Shown here: one piece after another, positions 1 to 12,836 of the stretch
Position numbering within the stretch: position 1 is the first letter of the stretch
How the letters are laid out: each line of letters begins with the position of its first letter
Origin: Hygrocybe punicea
Taxonomy: Eukaryota > Basidiomycota > Agaricomycetes > Agaricales > Hygrophoraceae
Reading direction: 5' to 3'
Length of the DNA stretch: 64,000 nucleotides
NCBI GenBank assembly: GCA_963556145.1
Contig: OY744461.1
Span: forward strand, 7,698,891-7,762,890
Program-made: the position numbers and the translations under genes
Notes under the pieces: model-generated
Seen by the model: only the letters and a program-made list of their open reading frames with translations
What the model was told of the DNA's origin: nothing
The model's database searches: none

Positions 1-3000
1 TGGACTAAAGCGCAGTTTCCCCGTACTCCGAAGGCATTGGCATGGAACGCCTATACTCTTGTGGCGTCGAGGACGCATTCATTGGCTGTAGTTGTGACGT
101 TAGGGGATATGGACATCGGGACCTTGTACGTGAGTGACTCGAACGGGATTTTCTTCGTTCAAAGCTTGTCGGATACGAATCAAAATTATATGGATTATGT
201 GACATTGTATGGCGTGGAAGGCGTGGGTCTTGCCAACGTGGTTACAGATGCACAATATGGAAAACTGAGGACCATGATCACATTTGATGATGGTGAGTGA
301 CTTCGCTTCGGTGTAAATACACTTCTGTACCTGTCTATAGGCAGCTCCTGGACACCGATTGTGCCGCCTTCGACTGATACTGAGGGCCGACCAATTCACT
401 GCGATCCTAATGACATCGACATTTGTTCTTTTCATTTGGGGGTCCTCAACAACTTTCGCCACATCTACTCATTCCCAGCTCCAGGCTTGGTCATGGGTAC
501 TGGTTCCATTGGTGCAACGATGGATCCATTCCAAGCCAGCGGGACTTTCTTGAGTACGAACGCAGGAGTCGATTGGAAGATGGTGGATCCGCGACTCTCC
601 ACGTATGCATTTGGGGACCAGGGAGGCCTTCTAGTCCTCATAAATCGTGGAGAGGCCGTCAGCAACCTGCGTTATTCTACCGATATGGGCAAGTCATGGT
701 AGGCACAAGAACTTCCTAATTGTACTTGTATTAACTATTTCGTGCCAGGCTTTCCTACGATTTTGGTATTAACATTTATACACTTGCCCTGACGGCGATG
801 CCGGTTTCTTCGTCCCAGAAATTCCTTCTTGTCGGAGCACAGTCTCTCCCAGGTTCAGTGGAAGATAGGCGGGGTGTTGTGATCTTCCTTGATTTTACTC
901 CCACGAGAGTTCGCCAATGCGGCGAGGATGACTTTGAAAATTGGTATGTGAGGACCGCTCACGGCAAAGAATGTCTCATGGGTCACAAGGTACGGTGAAA
1001 AAATACCACATATAATATCTGAGAGCTGACAGAGTACCCCACAGCAATGGTACAAACGACGCAAGGTTGACGCAGACTGTTATATCGGCGACCGATTCGA
1101 AGATCCAGTACAGTACGAAGAAAATTGTCCATGTGACGAAGAAGATTTTGAATGGTAAAGCTGTGCCATTATGTTTTCGAAAATCGTTCTTGACAGCTCT
1201 GTAATCAACAGCGACTACAATTTCGTCCGAGATGGAAATGAATGTGTTCCCGTTGGACCCGAGCGCATCCCGGTGGGCATTTGTACAGGGATTTCAGACC
1301 AAATGTATCAAGGCTCTTCCGGATGGCGGAAGATCGCAGGAAATACTTGCGTTGGTGGTCTAGTGAAGGATACTAAAGTGGACAAGAAGTGTTCGCAAGG
1401 TAGATCATCGATTATTATGGCTTTGGCTCTCAGTTAACCTCTGGCCCAAGCCGAACCGGCCGAAGGACAGATCATCCACCAAACCGTAAGGACTTGATAA
1501 CCTGGATATTAACAATCTGTACTTACTATGGTTTGCCCTCAGTCTGAGTTCCCGTCTCAGATCGTTCAGCATGCTTACTTTAAAGATTCAACTGTAAGCT
1601 ACCATGATCTCTATTTCGATCTGATACATTGATGTCAAATTTGCAGACAATTCTTGTTCGCCTCGCCGATCATTCGATGTGGCAATCGAGTAATGAGGGG
1701 TATACTTGGAAAAACTTGTTTCCGAGGGAGCGGTTCTTAGTATTCTATCACCACACACATGACAAGTATCGTGCACACCTCATTACCGACACAAAGAGGT
1801 TCTGGTATACGACTAACGCGGGGCGCAATTGGAATGCATTAGATGCGCCAACAGTGCCGAACACTTTTCAAATGGCCGTCCTCGAGTTCGGGATGTGGGG
1901 CAACCTGATTTGGACGGGTGATGAAGGATGTACGAGTCTAGGCGAGAACTGCCATGCAGAAGCGCACTATTCCGTGGACAATGGACGAAGATGGGCACTA
2001 ATTGATAAATATGTGCGGAAGTGCGTGTGGACAAAAGACCATGATTTCTTCACCGGATTCTACATGTCCTATTTTAACAAGGTAGGATCGCAGACATGTC
2101 CAGGAGAGAACAAAGTGGATACTCATCAATAACTATTTGCAGGGGTTTGTAGATGAGCCCGGTTGGGGTCCTGGACGGATACTGTGCGAGTCATATCGTG
2201 GCAAAGCGGGGTCGCAGAAGACATTCAACAACGAGAACAATGCTCTTCAGCTCGTTGAATACCACAGTATCTATTCAAAGATATTCAAGCTGTTTGATTA
2301 TGTTGTGGGATTCACTGCTTTGCCGGAGTGGATTGTCGTCGCGCAGGTAACCAATGTTCACTAGGTTCAGATGTGGCTTGCCTAACCGTCGTCCTAGGAC
2401 CTGCCTCAAAAGAGGTCGCTTGACCTGCAAGTGTCTTCGGACCACAGGACCTTCTCAACCGCAAGGTTCCCACCGAATATGCATCCCCAAGCTCATGTAA
2501 GCTATGGTTTCTCGTTGAAAGCTTTTCGCACAGCCATGCATGGTTTTCTTCACAGGCCTTCACTATTCTGGAACCTGCTGTGGATTCTATCTTCCTACAC
2601 ATGACGATGTCAGAATACCCGGGTCCATATTGGGGAAACGTCTTGAAGTCGAATGCGAATGGAACGTTCTTTGGCCTTTCCGTTGAGAATGTGAACCGGG
2701 ACGAACAAGGTTTTGTTGATTTTGAGAAGGTGGATGGACTCGATGGGATTATACTTGTCAACGTTGTGTCGAACACGCAAGAAGCGCAAATCACGAAGAG
2801 GAAGACACTCCAGACTCGTATCACTCACAATGATGGTGAGCGTCCGAATTGGATGGTGTGATGGTATTGGCATGATGGACTTAATTCGGTTACAGGAGGC
2901 TCTTGGAAGCCACTCGTTCCCCCCCGATACAATTCCATGGGACAAAAATACGAGTGTGACCGTGCGGTATGATTGGTTGTCGTCTTTTATACACTTTTCT

Positions 3001-4219
3001 GACGATATTGTTTCAGAGCTGTGCATTACATTTACACGGAAACACCGGGCGACCGGATCCGCTGGTAAAGTACAGCTATCCACCTGTTATCGGCCTTATG
3101 ATGGCAATTGGGAACGTCGGTGAAGAATTGGCGCCATACACTGAATGTGACACTTTCCTCAGTCGTGATGGCGGATTCACTTGGGAGGAAGTTCGCAAAG
3201 GCGCTCATGTGTGGTCATTTGGCAATTCCGGGTCGATTCTTGTGATGGCAAATGATGAGAAACCAACCGATCATGTTTTGTTCAGCACTGATGAGGGCTT
3301 GACATGGCGAGAGCACAAATTCGGAGACGAGGAGATTCGTGTCCGAACAATCCTCACTGCTGAAACAAGTCGTAGGTTCATACTCATCGGCAACTATCAC
3401 CACTCAGAGGCTTCGGTTGTCGTGCACCTCGAATTTTCCGCCTTGACTCTCAGACAATGTGAGTTCAGGACATCAATCGATTGTTTGCATTCTGACCCAG
3501 CATTCTATAGGTTCGTTCGACCGCGGTGACTTTGAAGCGTGGACTCCGTCCGTGCAACCGTGCCCTGAGTGGGATTGTTGCTTGTTCGGTCGACAGGTAA
3601 CGTCTCCTTGATAAGTTGGCTCTTTTGAAACCTGCTTCTCTAGACTACCTACGAAGGGCGACGTCGTCGTAATGCCTATTGCGTGGTAGACAATCAACAT
3701 CAAGCCCAGGAACATGTGGTCAGGAACTGTAGCTGTAAGCGGACTGATTTTGAATGGTACGTTCTTACCCCGTCCATGATATCCCATGAAATGCGGGAAT
3801 TGAATATTTGTACAGTGAATTTAATCACATCAAAGACGAGAATGACGAGTGTGTGCTCATCCCGGGAACATTACCCCTGCCAGACGACAATTCATGCAAG
3901 AATGGCTCAAAATTCTGGCACAAGAGAACCGCCTACCGCAAGATATCAATCTCGAGTTGCGAGGGGGGCCTCCGACTCGACCATGGAGCGCAACAGGCAT
4001 GTCCTAGCCTAAGGACACAACTTGAAAGTGTATTATTCTGGTTCACTGTCGTCATGATACCAGTTGCGTGCTTAGTGGTAATATTTCGGTATTATCGCCG
4101 CAAAGGAGTTGCGCAAGGGTAGGCCATCGTCCTCCATTTATAGCGAACCTGACTAGTACTTACTGAAATACTGTCTCTGTAGTGCTATCCGACTTCCAGA
4201 TGAAGACGAGGAGAACTGA
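1..4219 (+). CDS. VPS10: Vacuolar protein sorting/sortilin receptor Vps10, 5'-truncated by the window edge
   Basis: Type I membrane receptor that carries soluble vacuolar hydrolases from the late Golgi to endosomes. Many short exons encode two lumenal Vps10 ten-bladed propeller domains: the tail of the first ends near 1437 and the second runs from about 1640 to 3990. Asp-box blade motifs are plain, for example [40 protein letters not shown] and STDEGLTW. Cysteine-rich 10CC modules close each domain (1040-1400 and 3540-3990). One transmembrane helix lies at about 4027-4095 ([17 protein letters not shown]), followed by a short basic then acidic tail. The last intron (about 4117-4182) joins to a final exon reading [11 protein letters not shown] and stop at 4217-4219. 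The N-terminus and signal peptide lie outside the window. Two-domain architecture matches fungal Vps10 rather than single-domain animal sortilin. Confidence 0.93.
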
Positions 4220-4755
4220 AAGGTACGGAATTGTCGTTTCCTTTGTATGATATGTTTTGCTGCAATTGCTATGCTTGACTTCGTCCTTGTGTACGTACTG
4301 AACTTCAAGTTCATGAAATGAAATAAAAATGCTTCTCGCTGTAATCGTTTTCGGAAAGCAAATAAAGACTCGACAATACTGAGTACTGGGTATCGGGTAC
4401 TGAGTCCCAGTGGGCTTTCCACCACTTCATTTGCCTGTGTAACACCGCTCGGAATGACTGACTTCCCACCAGAGGGCTTGTTTCCTGTCCATAACTGACG
4501 GGGTGTTGGGTTATGGAGGCATTGGCGGGTACCAGCGCCCCCTCGCCCCGCATCCGCCAAAGAGGGAGGTGAGCATGCTCCTTGCTGCTATCCTGTGGGT
4601 ATCCTGTGTCCAAGGGCCTGGCCGTTGGTGTGCTTGGCGCACTTGTCGGCACGCTAGCGTTGTGATATAGTGCGAGCGGACTTTCAATCCACTGCGGCAC
4701 CGTCGGCACGCGATTACATTTCCATTTTGGGAAGATCCGAAATCGAGCTCATAAA
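4220..4755. other. Intergenic region between VPS10 and NOP53
   Basis: About 535 bases hold the VPS10 3' end and the NOP53 promoter. An AATAAA-like motif (aaataaaaat) lies near 4319. Open frames on the minus strand here have no recognisable protein features, and I see no repeat or RNA gene. Confidence 0.5.
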
Positions 4756-6407
4756 ATGGCACGAAACGCCTCAAAGGCAGAAAAGTTGCCCAAGTCTCTG
4801 GTGGGTGCACCATCCCAGCACAGTCAGGGTAGCCGCAAGGGGAAACGAGCTTGGAGGAAACATGTCGACATTGGAGATGTTGAAGCCGGTTTAGAAAACT
4901 TGCGAGCGGAAGAGAGGGTGTCGGGGTAAGCCAACTCACAATGTAAATGAACTCTGACTTTCCTTTTGCTGTCATAGAACTATCCTGCAAAAAAAGCCAG
5001 ATGAGGAGCTGTTCCAAATTGATGTAACGGGCGACAAAAAAAGTCAGTTTTGCATTTCCCGATGTTTTGGTATTCGTATATTTTTATCCAGTTCTAGTCC
5101 GCACATCCTTTCCTCGATTACCCAAGTCGCTACTTACTTCAACCAAAATCTTATCCGAACGATCGGCCGTCCCAGCCGTCTTTTCCCGTGTCACTTCCAC
5201 CTCCACACGCAAACCTGCAACTTCACTAAGTCGAGATGAAAAATCACGGTTATTACGAATTGGAAAACGGTTGCGAACGGGGGCTCTGAATGGCATCATG
5301 GATCCGATAGAATTTGAATCTGGCAGTGCGATATTCGGGTTGAGTGAGGCCGTCAAAAAAAATGGGGGCTATGACCCCTGGGCGACCGCCGAATTAGAAG
5401 AAGAGGACAAGGATGGATTCAAACCACCCAAAAAGAGGAAAGTAAAGGTGAGGTTCTTTCGTATTGGTCCGTGTTGTCCCTTTCACCTTCTTGTTGAGGC
5501 TCCCACCCTCCCACATCCACGGGATATCATTGAAGTTCCCGCAATCATGGAACCGCATCAGGGAACATCATACAACCCTCCAGCATCTGCCCACCAAGAA
5601 CTTCTTCTCAAAGCGCACACCATAGAGGAACGCCGATTAACCGAAGCGAATAAACTGGCCGAGGTGAAGGATAAAATAGACCGAGGATGGAAGGAGGAGG
5701 CAGAGAAGGTCAAGGAGGGTGTGGCTCAGGGAATGATGGTAGATCTGCTTCAATCTGATGATGGTGAAATAGAGGGTGAAGACGATATCCGGGTGTCGAA
5801 TAAACCACCGGAAAGGAAGACAAAGCAACAACGGAACAAGGCTGCCAGATTGTTGGCCGAGGTCATATCTAACCTGAATGTCCCACTTAATTTACTCGCT
5901 GACATTTCCTTACAGAAACGGGCATTAGCTGAGAAGGCTGCGAAGAAACGGTTGCTTGTAACGATTGATTCTGTAAACATGCTTCGCCGCAGAGCGAACC
6001 ACGACATGGCCAATCGCGAAAAAACCCGTGTCTTCCGTTGGTTTGCAATGCAGGAAAAAGCCAAACGTGGATTGGTCGGGCAGAGAGTAGGTAAATACAC
6101 AGTACCGCAAAGCGAGGTTGATGTGCAATTAGGAGAGGAGTTGAGCGAGAGTTTGAGGGGTTTGAAGGTACGCAGCTTTCCTGACTCCGCTACGTATCCA
6201 GTTGCTTATGAATTTGGTTAGCCAGAAGGCAATCTCTTCCGTGACAGATTCCTGAGTCTCCAGCAACGTGCACTCGTGGAACCACGGGTCCCTGTCTTGT
6301 GCGTCATCTCTCCCGTTGTGTTCCTTTATCTGAATTGCGATAGGCCCAAGAAACGTTCGACGAGAACAATGCAGTATGAAAAACATGCATGGAAAAGATT
6401 CGAGTGA
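4756..6407 (+). CDS. NOP53: Ribosome biogenesis protein Nop53 (GLTSCR2/PICT1 family)
   Basis: Nucleolar factor of 60S ribosomal subunit maturation; in yeast it docks the exosome on pre-60S particles for 7S pre-rRNA trimming. The ATG at 4756 opens MARNASKAEKLPKSLVGAPS, followed by the family signature GKRAWRKHVDIGDVEAGLE. Later exons carry the typical segment GIMDPIEFESGSAIFGL, an acidic and lysine-rich middle, and the closing motif GNLFRDRFLSLQQRALVEPR. An intron (gtgcgt to atag, about 6298-6343) separates VPV from PKKR, restoring the usual ending YEKHAWKRFE and the stop at 6405-6407. Other introns lie at about 4928-4979, 5041-5096, 5449-5500 and 6168-6218. All family blocks are present, so the gene looks intact. 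Confidence 0.93.
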
Positions 6408-6522
6408 TTCTTATTATATCTTTGTCGTTGGTCACATGATGTATGGACTCGAGCCACAATTTTCCCCTTTCGGTGTACAAGTCTGCACAAAGCTGTAGTG
6501 CTTGAGTTCGACAGCTCGACAA

Positions 6523-8388
6523 AATGGACATCGACATAACTGATGATATTCCGCTAAGCAGCAGCTCTCAACCGACCCCGAGGCACATCACCGTGCCTGT
6601 GGATGACGCCCACCCATTTGACCTTGACAGCTATATTGCGAATTATACTGGTACTCAACTCCTCCCCAAGGTTTTCCATCGCAGATTATTATACTTATGA
6701 GTGTTTCAGGCCACACCGCTGTTGATCGCCTTATCCACATAATTCACACATGTCCCCAAGTGGCCCCGCAAGCCCTCCACCTCGCCGTTCAACATATACA
6801 CCAGCTGCGAGACCCCTCCTTGTATCAAACGGCCTTATCTGTGTACGAACAGCTGCCTTCCATCACTGAGATTCAAATCCCTCCTGCATCGAGTATTGCA
6901 ACTCTGGATCCAAAATGGATATTCGAGATAACGGCGAAAAACCAAGCAGAACGGGTGAAGCTGGAGGTGGAGTTGAAATCTTATACGAACAACATGATCA
7001 AAGAGAGCATTCGGGTGAGGATCAAATACATCATAAATTCTCCGCCCCCCTAATCGGCTGGGTAGATGGCTCATCGTGACCTCGGTGATTTCTATCGCTC
7101 TGCTGGAGATAGCACAACTGCTTTGAAACATTACACTAAATCGCGAGAGTTTTGCACTACAAGCCAACACGTGCTTGATATGTGTTTGTCTGTTCTTGAG
7201 GTACTCATCTGTGCCCTGCATGGCGTCCCGCAGACGACTGACATGAACCAGTTATTAATAGAGCAAAAAAACTACTCCCATATTCCAACGTACGTATTTA
7301 AGGCAGACGCAGCTTTAGAAGCTAGTGCATCCACTGCCAATACCTCCAATGGTGGTCCCAGCTCTATTCCTGCGCCAACCAGTTCCAAGAAAACGGCAGA
7401 ACGCGACAAGGTACAATCAAAGCTTGATTTTGCCACCGCTATTTCCCACCTCGGCCAAGCAAATTACGAGAAAGCTGCCACCGCATTCCTGAATCTGGGC
7501 TCTCCCAACCAGCTGGGAGACTGGTTAGGGAAGGTATTTCTATCGTTCCGGGCCCACCTATTCATGATCCACAGAGCTGATGGAAATGTTAGATCGTTGC
7601 ACCCGGGGATGTAGCTGTGTATGGAGCGCTCTGCGCATTGTCGAGCATGTCCCGTTCTGCGATCAAGTCACAGATACTGGAGAACTCCACGTTTGGAGTC
7701 TATATCGAACAAGAACCGTATGTGCGTGAACTTGTTGAGGCATATATGAACAGCAATTTCAAGACTGCTCTCGAAATCCTTTCACAATATTCCGTCAGTA
7801 TTATTATTCCTTCGAATTTTTACCCTTTCACAATAATCTCTGATGGCAACAGACACGCCATTATATCGATATTCATTTAGCAGCGCACGTACACGACCTC
7901 ACGAATCTTATCCGCAACTGTGCCATCGTATTATACTTTCAGCCTTTCGCGTCCATAAAGCTCGAGCGGATGAGCGTCGCTTTCGGGTGGAGCATTGAAG
8001 AAGTCGAGCGGCATGTCGTCGCACTGATACAATCAGGCGACATCAAAGGGCGGGTTGACAGCCAGAATAAGGTACCGCGCAGTTTCTGTCCGTAATATGC
8101 ATCCTCTGCTCATGATGGATACCTTCCAGATTCTGCAAGCGAAGAAAACAGACTATCGGGCCGACCTGTTTGCCCGTGCCATCCGAGCGGGCACAGATAT
8201 GCAGATTGCGAACCGCAAACTCCTGCTGCGAATGCGTCTGTACGTAGTTTCCTTCCGTTCAGTGGCAGAGTGGAAAGTATTTAACAATCTGCCGTGTCCG
8301 TTCCAGTCAACAAGCCGATCTGATTGTGAGGGCGCCAAAGGGGAGTTACTTCTCACCACATCCGACGGAGATGTTACAGGGAGATTGA
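6523..8388 (+). CDS. CSN1: COP9 signalosome complex subunit 1 (PCI domain)
   Basis: Subunit of the COP9 signalosome, which removes Nedd8 from cullin-RING ubiquitin ligases; CSN1 is a structural PCI subunit. The start ATG at 6523 opens [16 protein letters not shown], and exon 1 ends with [11 protein letters not shown], the usual CSN1 N-terminal block. Helical repeats follow ([40 protein letters not shown]). The PCI part includes [20 protein letters not shown] and [19 protein letters not shown] (about 7930-8070), the winged-helix motif typical of CSN1. The last exon ends [18 protein letters not shown] with a stop at 8386-8388. At least seven short introns are needed; several exon edges were set by frame only. 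Confidence 0.9.
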
Positions 8389-8720
8389 GAGTGTTGAGAG
8401 TATTATTTGCTACTAGTGGAGCCGACTTGGACAATTACATCATTCATATGCTCCACTTAGAAGACGTCTGCACATAGGAAAGCACAGGCCGAGTTGCTGT
8501 CAAAGACCCACTCTCAGTGATCAGACCCAAGCTTCCATCAGGCACTTACCTAGGTTGGTAACCGACCCCTCTTTACTATGAGGTTTGACTATCGAGGTTC
8601 TGACCTCTCATATAAGAGCGGTCACTTACCTGGCAGTTATCGTCTCGCGTTGACCCTTGCGGTGACCTATACAGTACATCGTGGGAACAACCGAATTCTC
8701 ATCAACAATTCTCACTCATA
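8389..8720. other. Intergenic region CSN1 to Myb-domain gene
   Basis: About 330 bases with no coding frame of note. A short imperfect repeat (ggttctgacctctcatataag) sits near 8600. It probably holds the promoter of the next gene. Confidence 0.4.
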
Positions 8721-10145
8721 ATGGGTTCCTCAGGCCTCAATGACTACACATGGAAGACAAACGCGCCCATACGTAGGTGCTTACCCTCAAACGCTTATTT
8801 CTTTACTGAAAATTTGTTCTGTAGCCTCGAGGCGCTCTCGAAGTTTATAGAGACACAGCGACTTGCGCTTTCCCGTACACAGTCCGACATTGAACGGTTG
8901 CGAGAGTTACGAATTGAGGCCATCGCGAAACCAGCGGCATTTCTGTCAAATCTGAGTAACGAGGTATAGCTACTACTTCACGTATCCGCCTTTTTATGTT
9001 CACCGATGATGGCCAGCTGGATGCCCGTGCTTTCAAATTGAGTCAACTTGATCACATATCGGGTCCGCCAGAACAAATAGACTGGTCCCTCTACACATCT
9101 CATGGTGTGTGCAGTATGCCATGCAAATGGCGTCACAGCTGAATCGTAATGGCAGATGCAACACCCCTTAGAGCACTCGCCGTCACTGCGCGTATCGCCT
9201 ATGCTCAACGCAATCAACCCCATACGAGCCAACGATCAGACCTCTCCGACCTCCAGAAGTTCGTAAAGGAAGCACGGCAGACTATTATTGATCCGATCCT
9301 AACTCGATTCGCACTGGACGCCAGCAATACCTGTCAGTCGGAAGGGGAGGAAGAAATAGACCTGGAGGAAGTCGAGAGGGAACGAGAGCGCGCAAAAATA
9401 CGTGAACTCAAGAAGCGCAAAATTAGATGTGGGTTAACCATCCCGCTCCGATCGCGTGGTCCGGATGGTGTCTTCATCCGACGGGACCTCCCGGATGAGA
9501 GTGCCGATGTTGACATTTCACTGGACGGGGATGCTGATTATTGGGGGAGACCTGCTGTATCCATGCTGGGCTCTGTGCAGGTGGACATCGATACGCCAAA
9601 CAAATCTCATCATTCATCTGCCCTCCCAACGCCTCCTCCATCAGTACCGATTCCCTTCACGAGACCGTCTCGTACCCGTGAACCATCCATTAAACTGCGA
9701 GAAACTGTACAACAACAATCTGGCCCTATTTTAGCTAGTGTGCGCCCGACCGAAAGAAACAGCAGGAGCAAACCAAAATCCAAGGTCTCAAAAGCCTCGG
9801 AACCTTTAGCCCCCGATGTGTACACAAAGCCGGCCCTCGGGAAACGGACAAGGGATTCGGGAAAACCCATGTCTGAAACATACAAGCAGGCTTGGTCAGT
9901 CTCAGAACAGCATCTCTTAGAGCGATTACTGGAAGAAATCCCCGAAGGCGAAAAGAATCGGTGCGTTTTATCGTTTGGATACTCTTACAAATGTTCTTAT
10001 TGTTCGCTGTCACAGATGGCAGAAGATTTCCCGAGCGATGATGGGTCGTCGCACACCACGACAAGTCGCGAGCCGGGTCCAAAAATATTTTGAGAAGCTG
10101 AAACGTTTCGGAATTGTGGAGGGCGCGAGTGTAGACGCTCATTGA
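8721..10145 (+). CDS. Myb/SANT-domain nuclear protein, ZZZ3-like
   Basis: Five exons are supported. The start ATG at 8721 reads MGSSGLNDYTWKTNAP. Exon 2 gives a helical segment (EALSKFIETQRLALSRTQSD). The middle is charged and low in complexity with a coiled stretch (EEIDLEEVERERERAKIREL) and a proline/serine-rich linker. The C-terminus is a single Myb/SANT repeat: AWSVSEQHLLERLLEEIPEG, then after an intron at about 9962-10014, WQKISRAMMGRRTPRQVASR and VQKYFEKLKRFGI. The combination of Myb repeat with QKYFEKL resembles metazoan ZZZ3 of the ATAC acetyltransferase complex, but no ZZ zinc finger is visible, so the protein ends where ZZZ3 would continue. Role as a chromatin or transcription factor is inference from the domain. 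Confidence 0.75.
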
Positions 10146-10279
10146 GATGGCATTTGTCCATAGCCATGAGTGACTTACATTACGATCATCTGTGAGTCTT
10201 TTTGAGTCACGTTGGTTTAACGGTGCATCGACGCCTTCGTCAATAGGGCGTAGATATCGGATTTCTTCGTGTAACCAAC

Positions 10280-11230
10280 TCAAAGATGGGGAACGCAATG
10301 GAGAATTCGAATCACATCATGGCTCCTTCGACATGACAAAGAAGGGACATCCCCTGACGGACTGACAATCTTCATTTTGCTACGGATTTCGTAACCGAGA
10401 CGTTTGTAGATGACAACCTGCAAGTAAGCAGAGCGAAAATTGATTAACTTGATATGTGCAGACCGATAAATGAAACGCTCACATCAAGGAGATTAGTGGC
10501 ACCGCGCATGTTTGATCTCTCCGAGCCTTGATAATGCATGACAATTCCACCATGGGAAATCGACGATAACTGATGCTCACTAGTACCTCCCCTGCTTCCA
10601 TCACTTTTCTCCCACACCCTTCCTTGGATTTTCTGGGAGAACAGTAAATAAATGAAGATACCAAGTCCCGCTTGCGCTCCATTCCGATTGTACGTGCCAT
10701 GACCTCGTTACGCATCTATGGTCAATAGGGTTGTGTTAGCCGAAGTTCGGATCACATAGGCAATGCGTTCACATCCCTGTCTGAAATCTTTTGGTATGGT
10801 AGCCAAGAATTGAGTGTACCCAGCATCTTGCTGCTCTTGACTATCCAAGGGAAGACAGGTTCAGACTCAACACGACCGCAAATTGCAGAAAAGCCATCAA
10901 AGTGAAAGGACTGACGTGTTCATTGCGCCCTGTTTGGGGCTAAACCTGGTAGTTCATCGATTGTTCACACTTGACGTGCCAAACGGCCACACCGATGATA
11001 TCCTCGGGAAGTGCCTCTCGGGTTGCAATGTGCACCTCTATTGATAACCGCATTAACAAACGCCGCAAGGAATCTTGTTGAAAAACCGTGGTGACTGCCT
11101 CACAGAACGGCACTGGTCACGAGTCTACGTGATGATATGAATCTGTCCGGGTCAGTGCAAGACATCTGTAGGGCCAAATCCACCGACCTGACGGATTTGT
11201 GAGATGACGGATGACAACTGGCGGGGAAGC
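10280..11230 (-). CDS. GNAT-family N-acetyltransferase, possibly decaying
   Basis: Reading the minus strand in short exons gives the blocks of a GNAT fold in the right order: SPPVVIRHLTNPSG near 11200, then PFCEAVTTVFQQDSLRRLLM and IEVHIATREALPEDIIGVAV (about 10975-11110), DSQEQQDAGYTQFLATIPKD (10760-10840), the acetyl-CoA loop SGTWYLHLFTVLPENPRKGV GEK (10600-10670), and the C-terminal VVIYKRLGYEIRSKMKIVSP ending at the stop 10280-10282. The RKGVGEK loop fits the R/Q-x-x-G-x-G/A acetyl-CoA signature. I could not find a clean start codon, and the join between PKD and the acetyl-CoA exon needs a phase I could not satisfy with a standard intron. The gene may be a pseudogene or may use introns I have misplaced. 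Substrate unknown. Confidence 0.6.
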
Positions 11231-11373
11231 CACGTCACTAAGAAATATCAGTAGAATCAATCTGAATCATAGAACTTTTGAAGCTGCGATATTTGTAATA
11301 ATGGTCCCCCAATCGGCATATCGAACGTCTAAACCTACCATCTTCACCTTGCTATATCATTCAAAAGTTATCC

Positions 11374-12348
11374 ATGGCTAGTAAATTCGACCCTCACAAC
11401 GCCCAAAATCTCGTGGAGGTGAGTCCAGACTTCGACAATCGCTTTCAGTAGCTGAGGAAGCGACGAGGTGTTAGATCGAAAAGCAGTGCGTTTTCGTCGA
11501 CGTCTCTGCAGAGCAGATATATACAATGCGGTGTTTGCAACAGGTTTGCCGTGAAGGCCGTGGAACAAGCACAGGCAAGTCAGTTTCAGCATTACTTGGT
11601 TATATACAAGATAACACGGTCATCTCCCTCTCAATCAGACATATTGGAATCTACTAGAGAGAGTACCGCCACGAGCGCTAAGATTGACCAAGTCGGTGCT
11701 GTTAGCTGTCTATCGTTCTTTCAAACCGCTAACAACCGGCTTGTTCAGACTAGATGACGAAATATACGATCACTTGATGTCGGCCTTTCCGGAGCTGGCG
11801 GAGTCGCCGTACGACAACCTGATCAAGTTGGACGAAGAAAGGATGAAGAGCGTTGAGGGAAAAGAGAGATGGCGCAATTTCATCCAGGTGTAAGTTTGTG
11901 TTTCTCTGAAACATTGTAATGTATTGATGAAGGTGAAAGCTACGAGAAGAAGGTCACGGATCATAATTTTGGCTCACTTATTCGGACAGATGCGCGAGGA
12001 GAGTACGCCGAAAACAACACCATCTTTGGTGAGTGATGGGATTGTTGTTTTTTGGCTTCTAACTACTTTCACTGTCAGTAACGCGAATACAAGTGAGTAC
12101 ATGTCATATGAACCAAATGGTGCTGATGATTGATTCCATTGATTCTGTGTCAGTTCTATGCTATTGAAGTTGGTTGTCCTCGTGTCTATTTACTTGTCAC
12201 TTGCTCATATATATTGTGTTCTTGCACACAGATTGCAAGGAATAGACTTGGTCTCAATGATGCTGCTCATGAGATGGCAAAAGCCGAGGCTATCAAAGAA
12301 GCAGAGGAAAAGAAGTTGAAAGCACAGAAAAGTGGTGACAAATCATGA
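11374..12348 (+). CDS. PBDC1 / YPL225W family protein
   Basis: Homologue of the small conserved eukaryotic PBDC1 family (yeast YPL225W), described as a chaperone-like factor for nascent translation elongation factor 1A. The ATG at 11374 gives MASKFDPHNAQNLVE before the first intron. The next exons carry FAVKAVEQAQAYWNLL-like sequence, LDDEIYDHLMSAFPELAES, the signature EGKERWRNFI, then NFG..IRTDARGEYAENNTIF and QFYAIE..IARNRLGLNDA. The final exon is a lysine/glutamate helix ending KKLKAQKSGDKS and stop at 12346-12348. Introns are about 50-70 bp. All diagnostic blocks are present. It is the last host gene before the transposon island. Confidence 0.88.
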
Positions 12349-12836
12349 GGTTACCTCAATATAAACCCTGGTTTGCCAAACATCATTCACCTTAGGATTT
12401 TTATCAATCTGGAACTTACAATAACACAACCTACACATTTTAGTGGCTTATGATTCCTAACTCCTATTAATATGGAGTAAACTCCTGTGCACCCACTACT
12501 TGGTCACACTAAATGTTTTGGTGTCATTCTCCTACAACTTCAAAGACATTCATAAATTATCTTTTCAAGGTGATAGACATTTGTCTCAGGAAGATATCTA
12601 TATAATTTGAATGAGAGTTACAAGGCTAAAAATCCTGTGGGAGTGAGAATAGTACAGGAGTGTCAATTTTTGACCCTGGGTCCCTGACCAGGAAGTTGGT
12701 CTTACCTGCTATGCTATAAGATACAGTAACATTTCAACCTTATGCTGCAGTAAAATATATTCTACTATATCTCTTCTTATGTATGAAATCCAAATTTATG
12801 ATTCTATTAACCCAAACTACGGTACTTGATGCCTTT
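12349..12836. other. AT-rich intergenic DNA at the edge of the transposon island
   Basis: About 490 bases of AT-rich sequence without recognisable genes. Composition differs sharply from the gene-rich left arm. It could include remnants of the same copia element whose pol fragment appears after 22960, but I see no coding match. Confidence 0.4.

Noticed and set aside
2312..2824. 170-codon minus-strand frame
   Set aside because: Antisense to Vps10 exons with clear Asp-box motifs on the plus strand.
9735..10298. 187-codon minus-strand frame
   Set aside because: It overlaps the Myb-domain gene on the opposite strand and reads as low-complexity, without any family motif.
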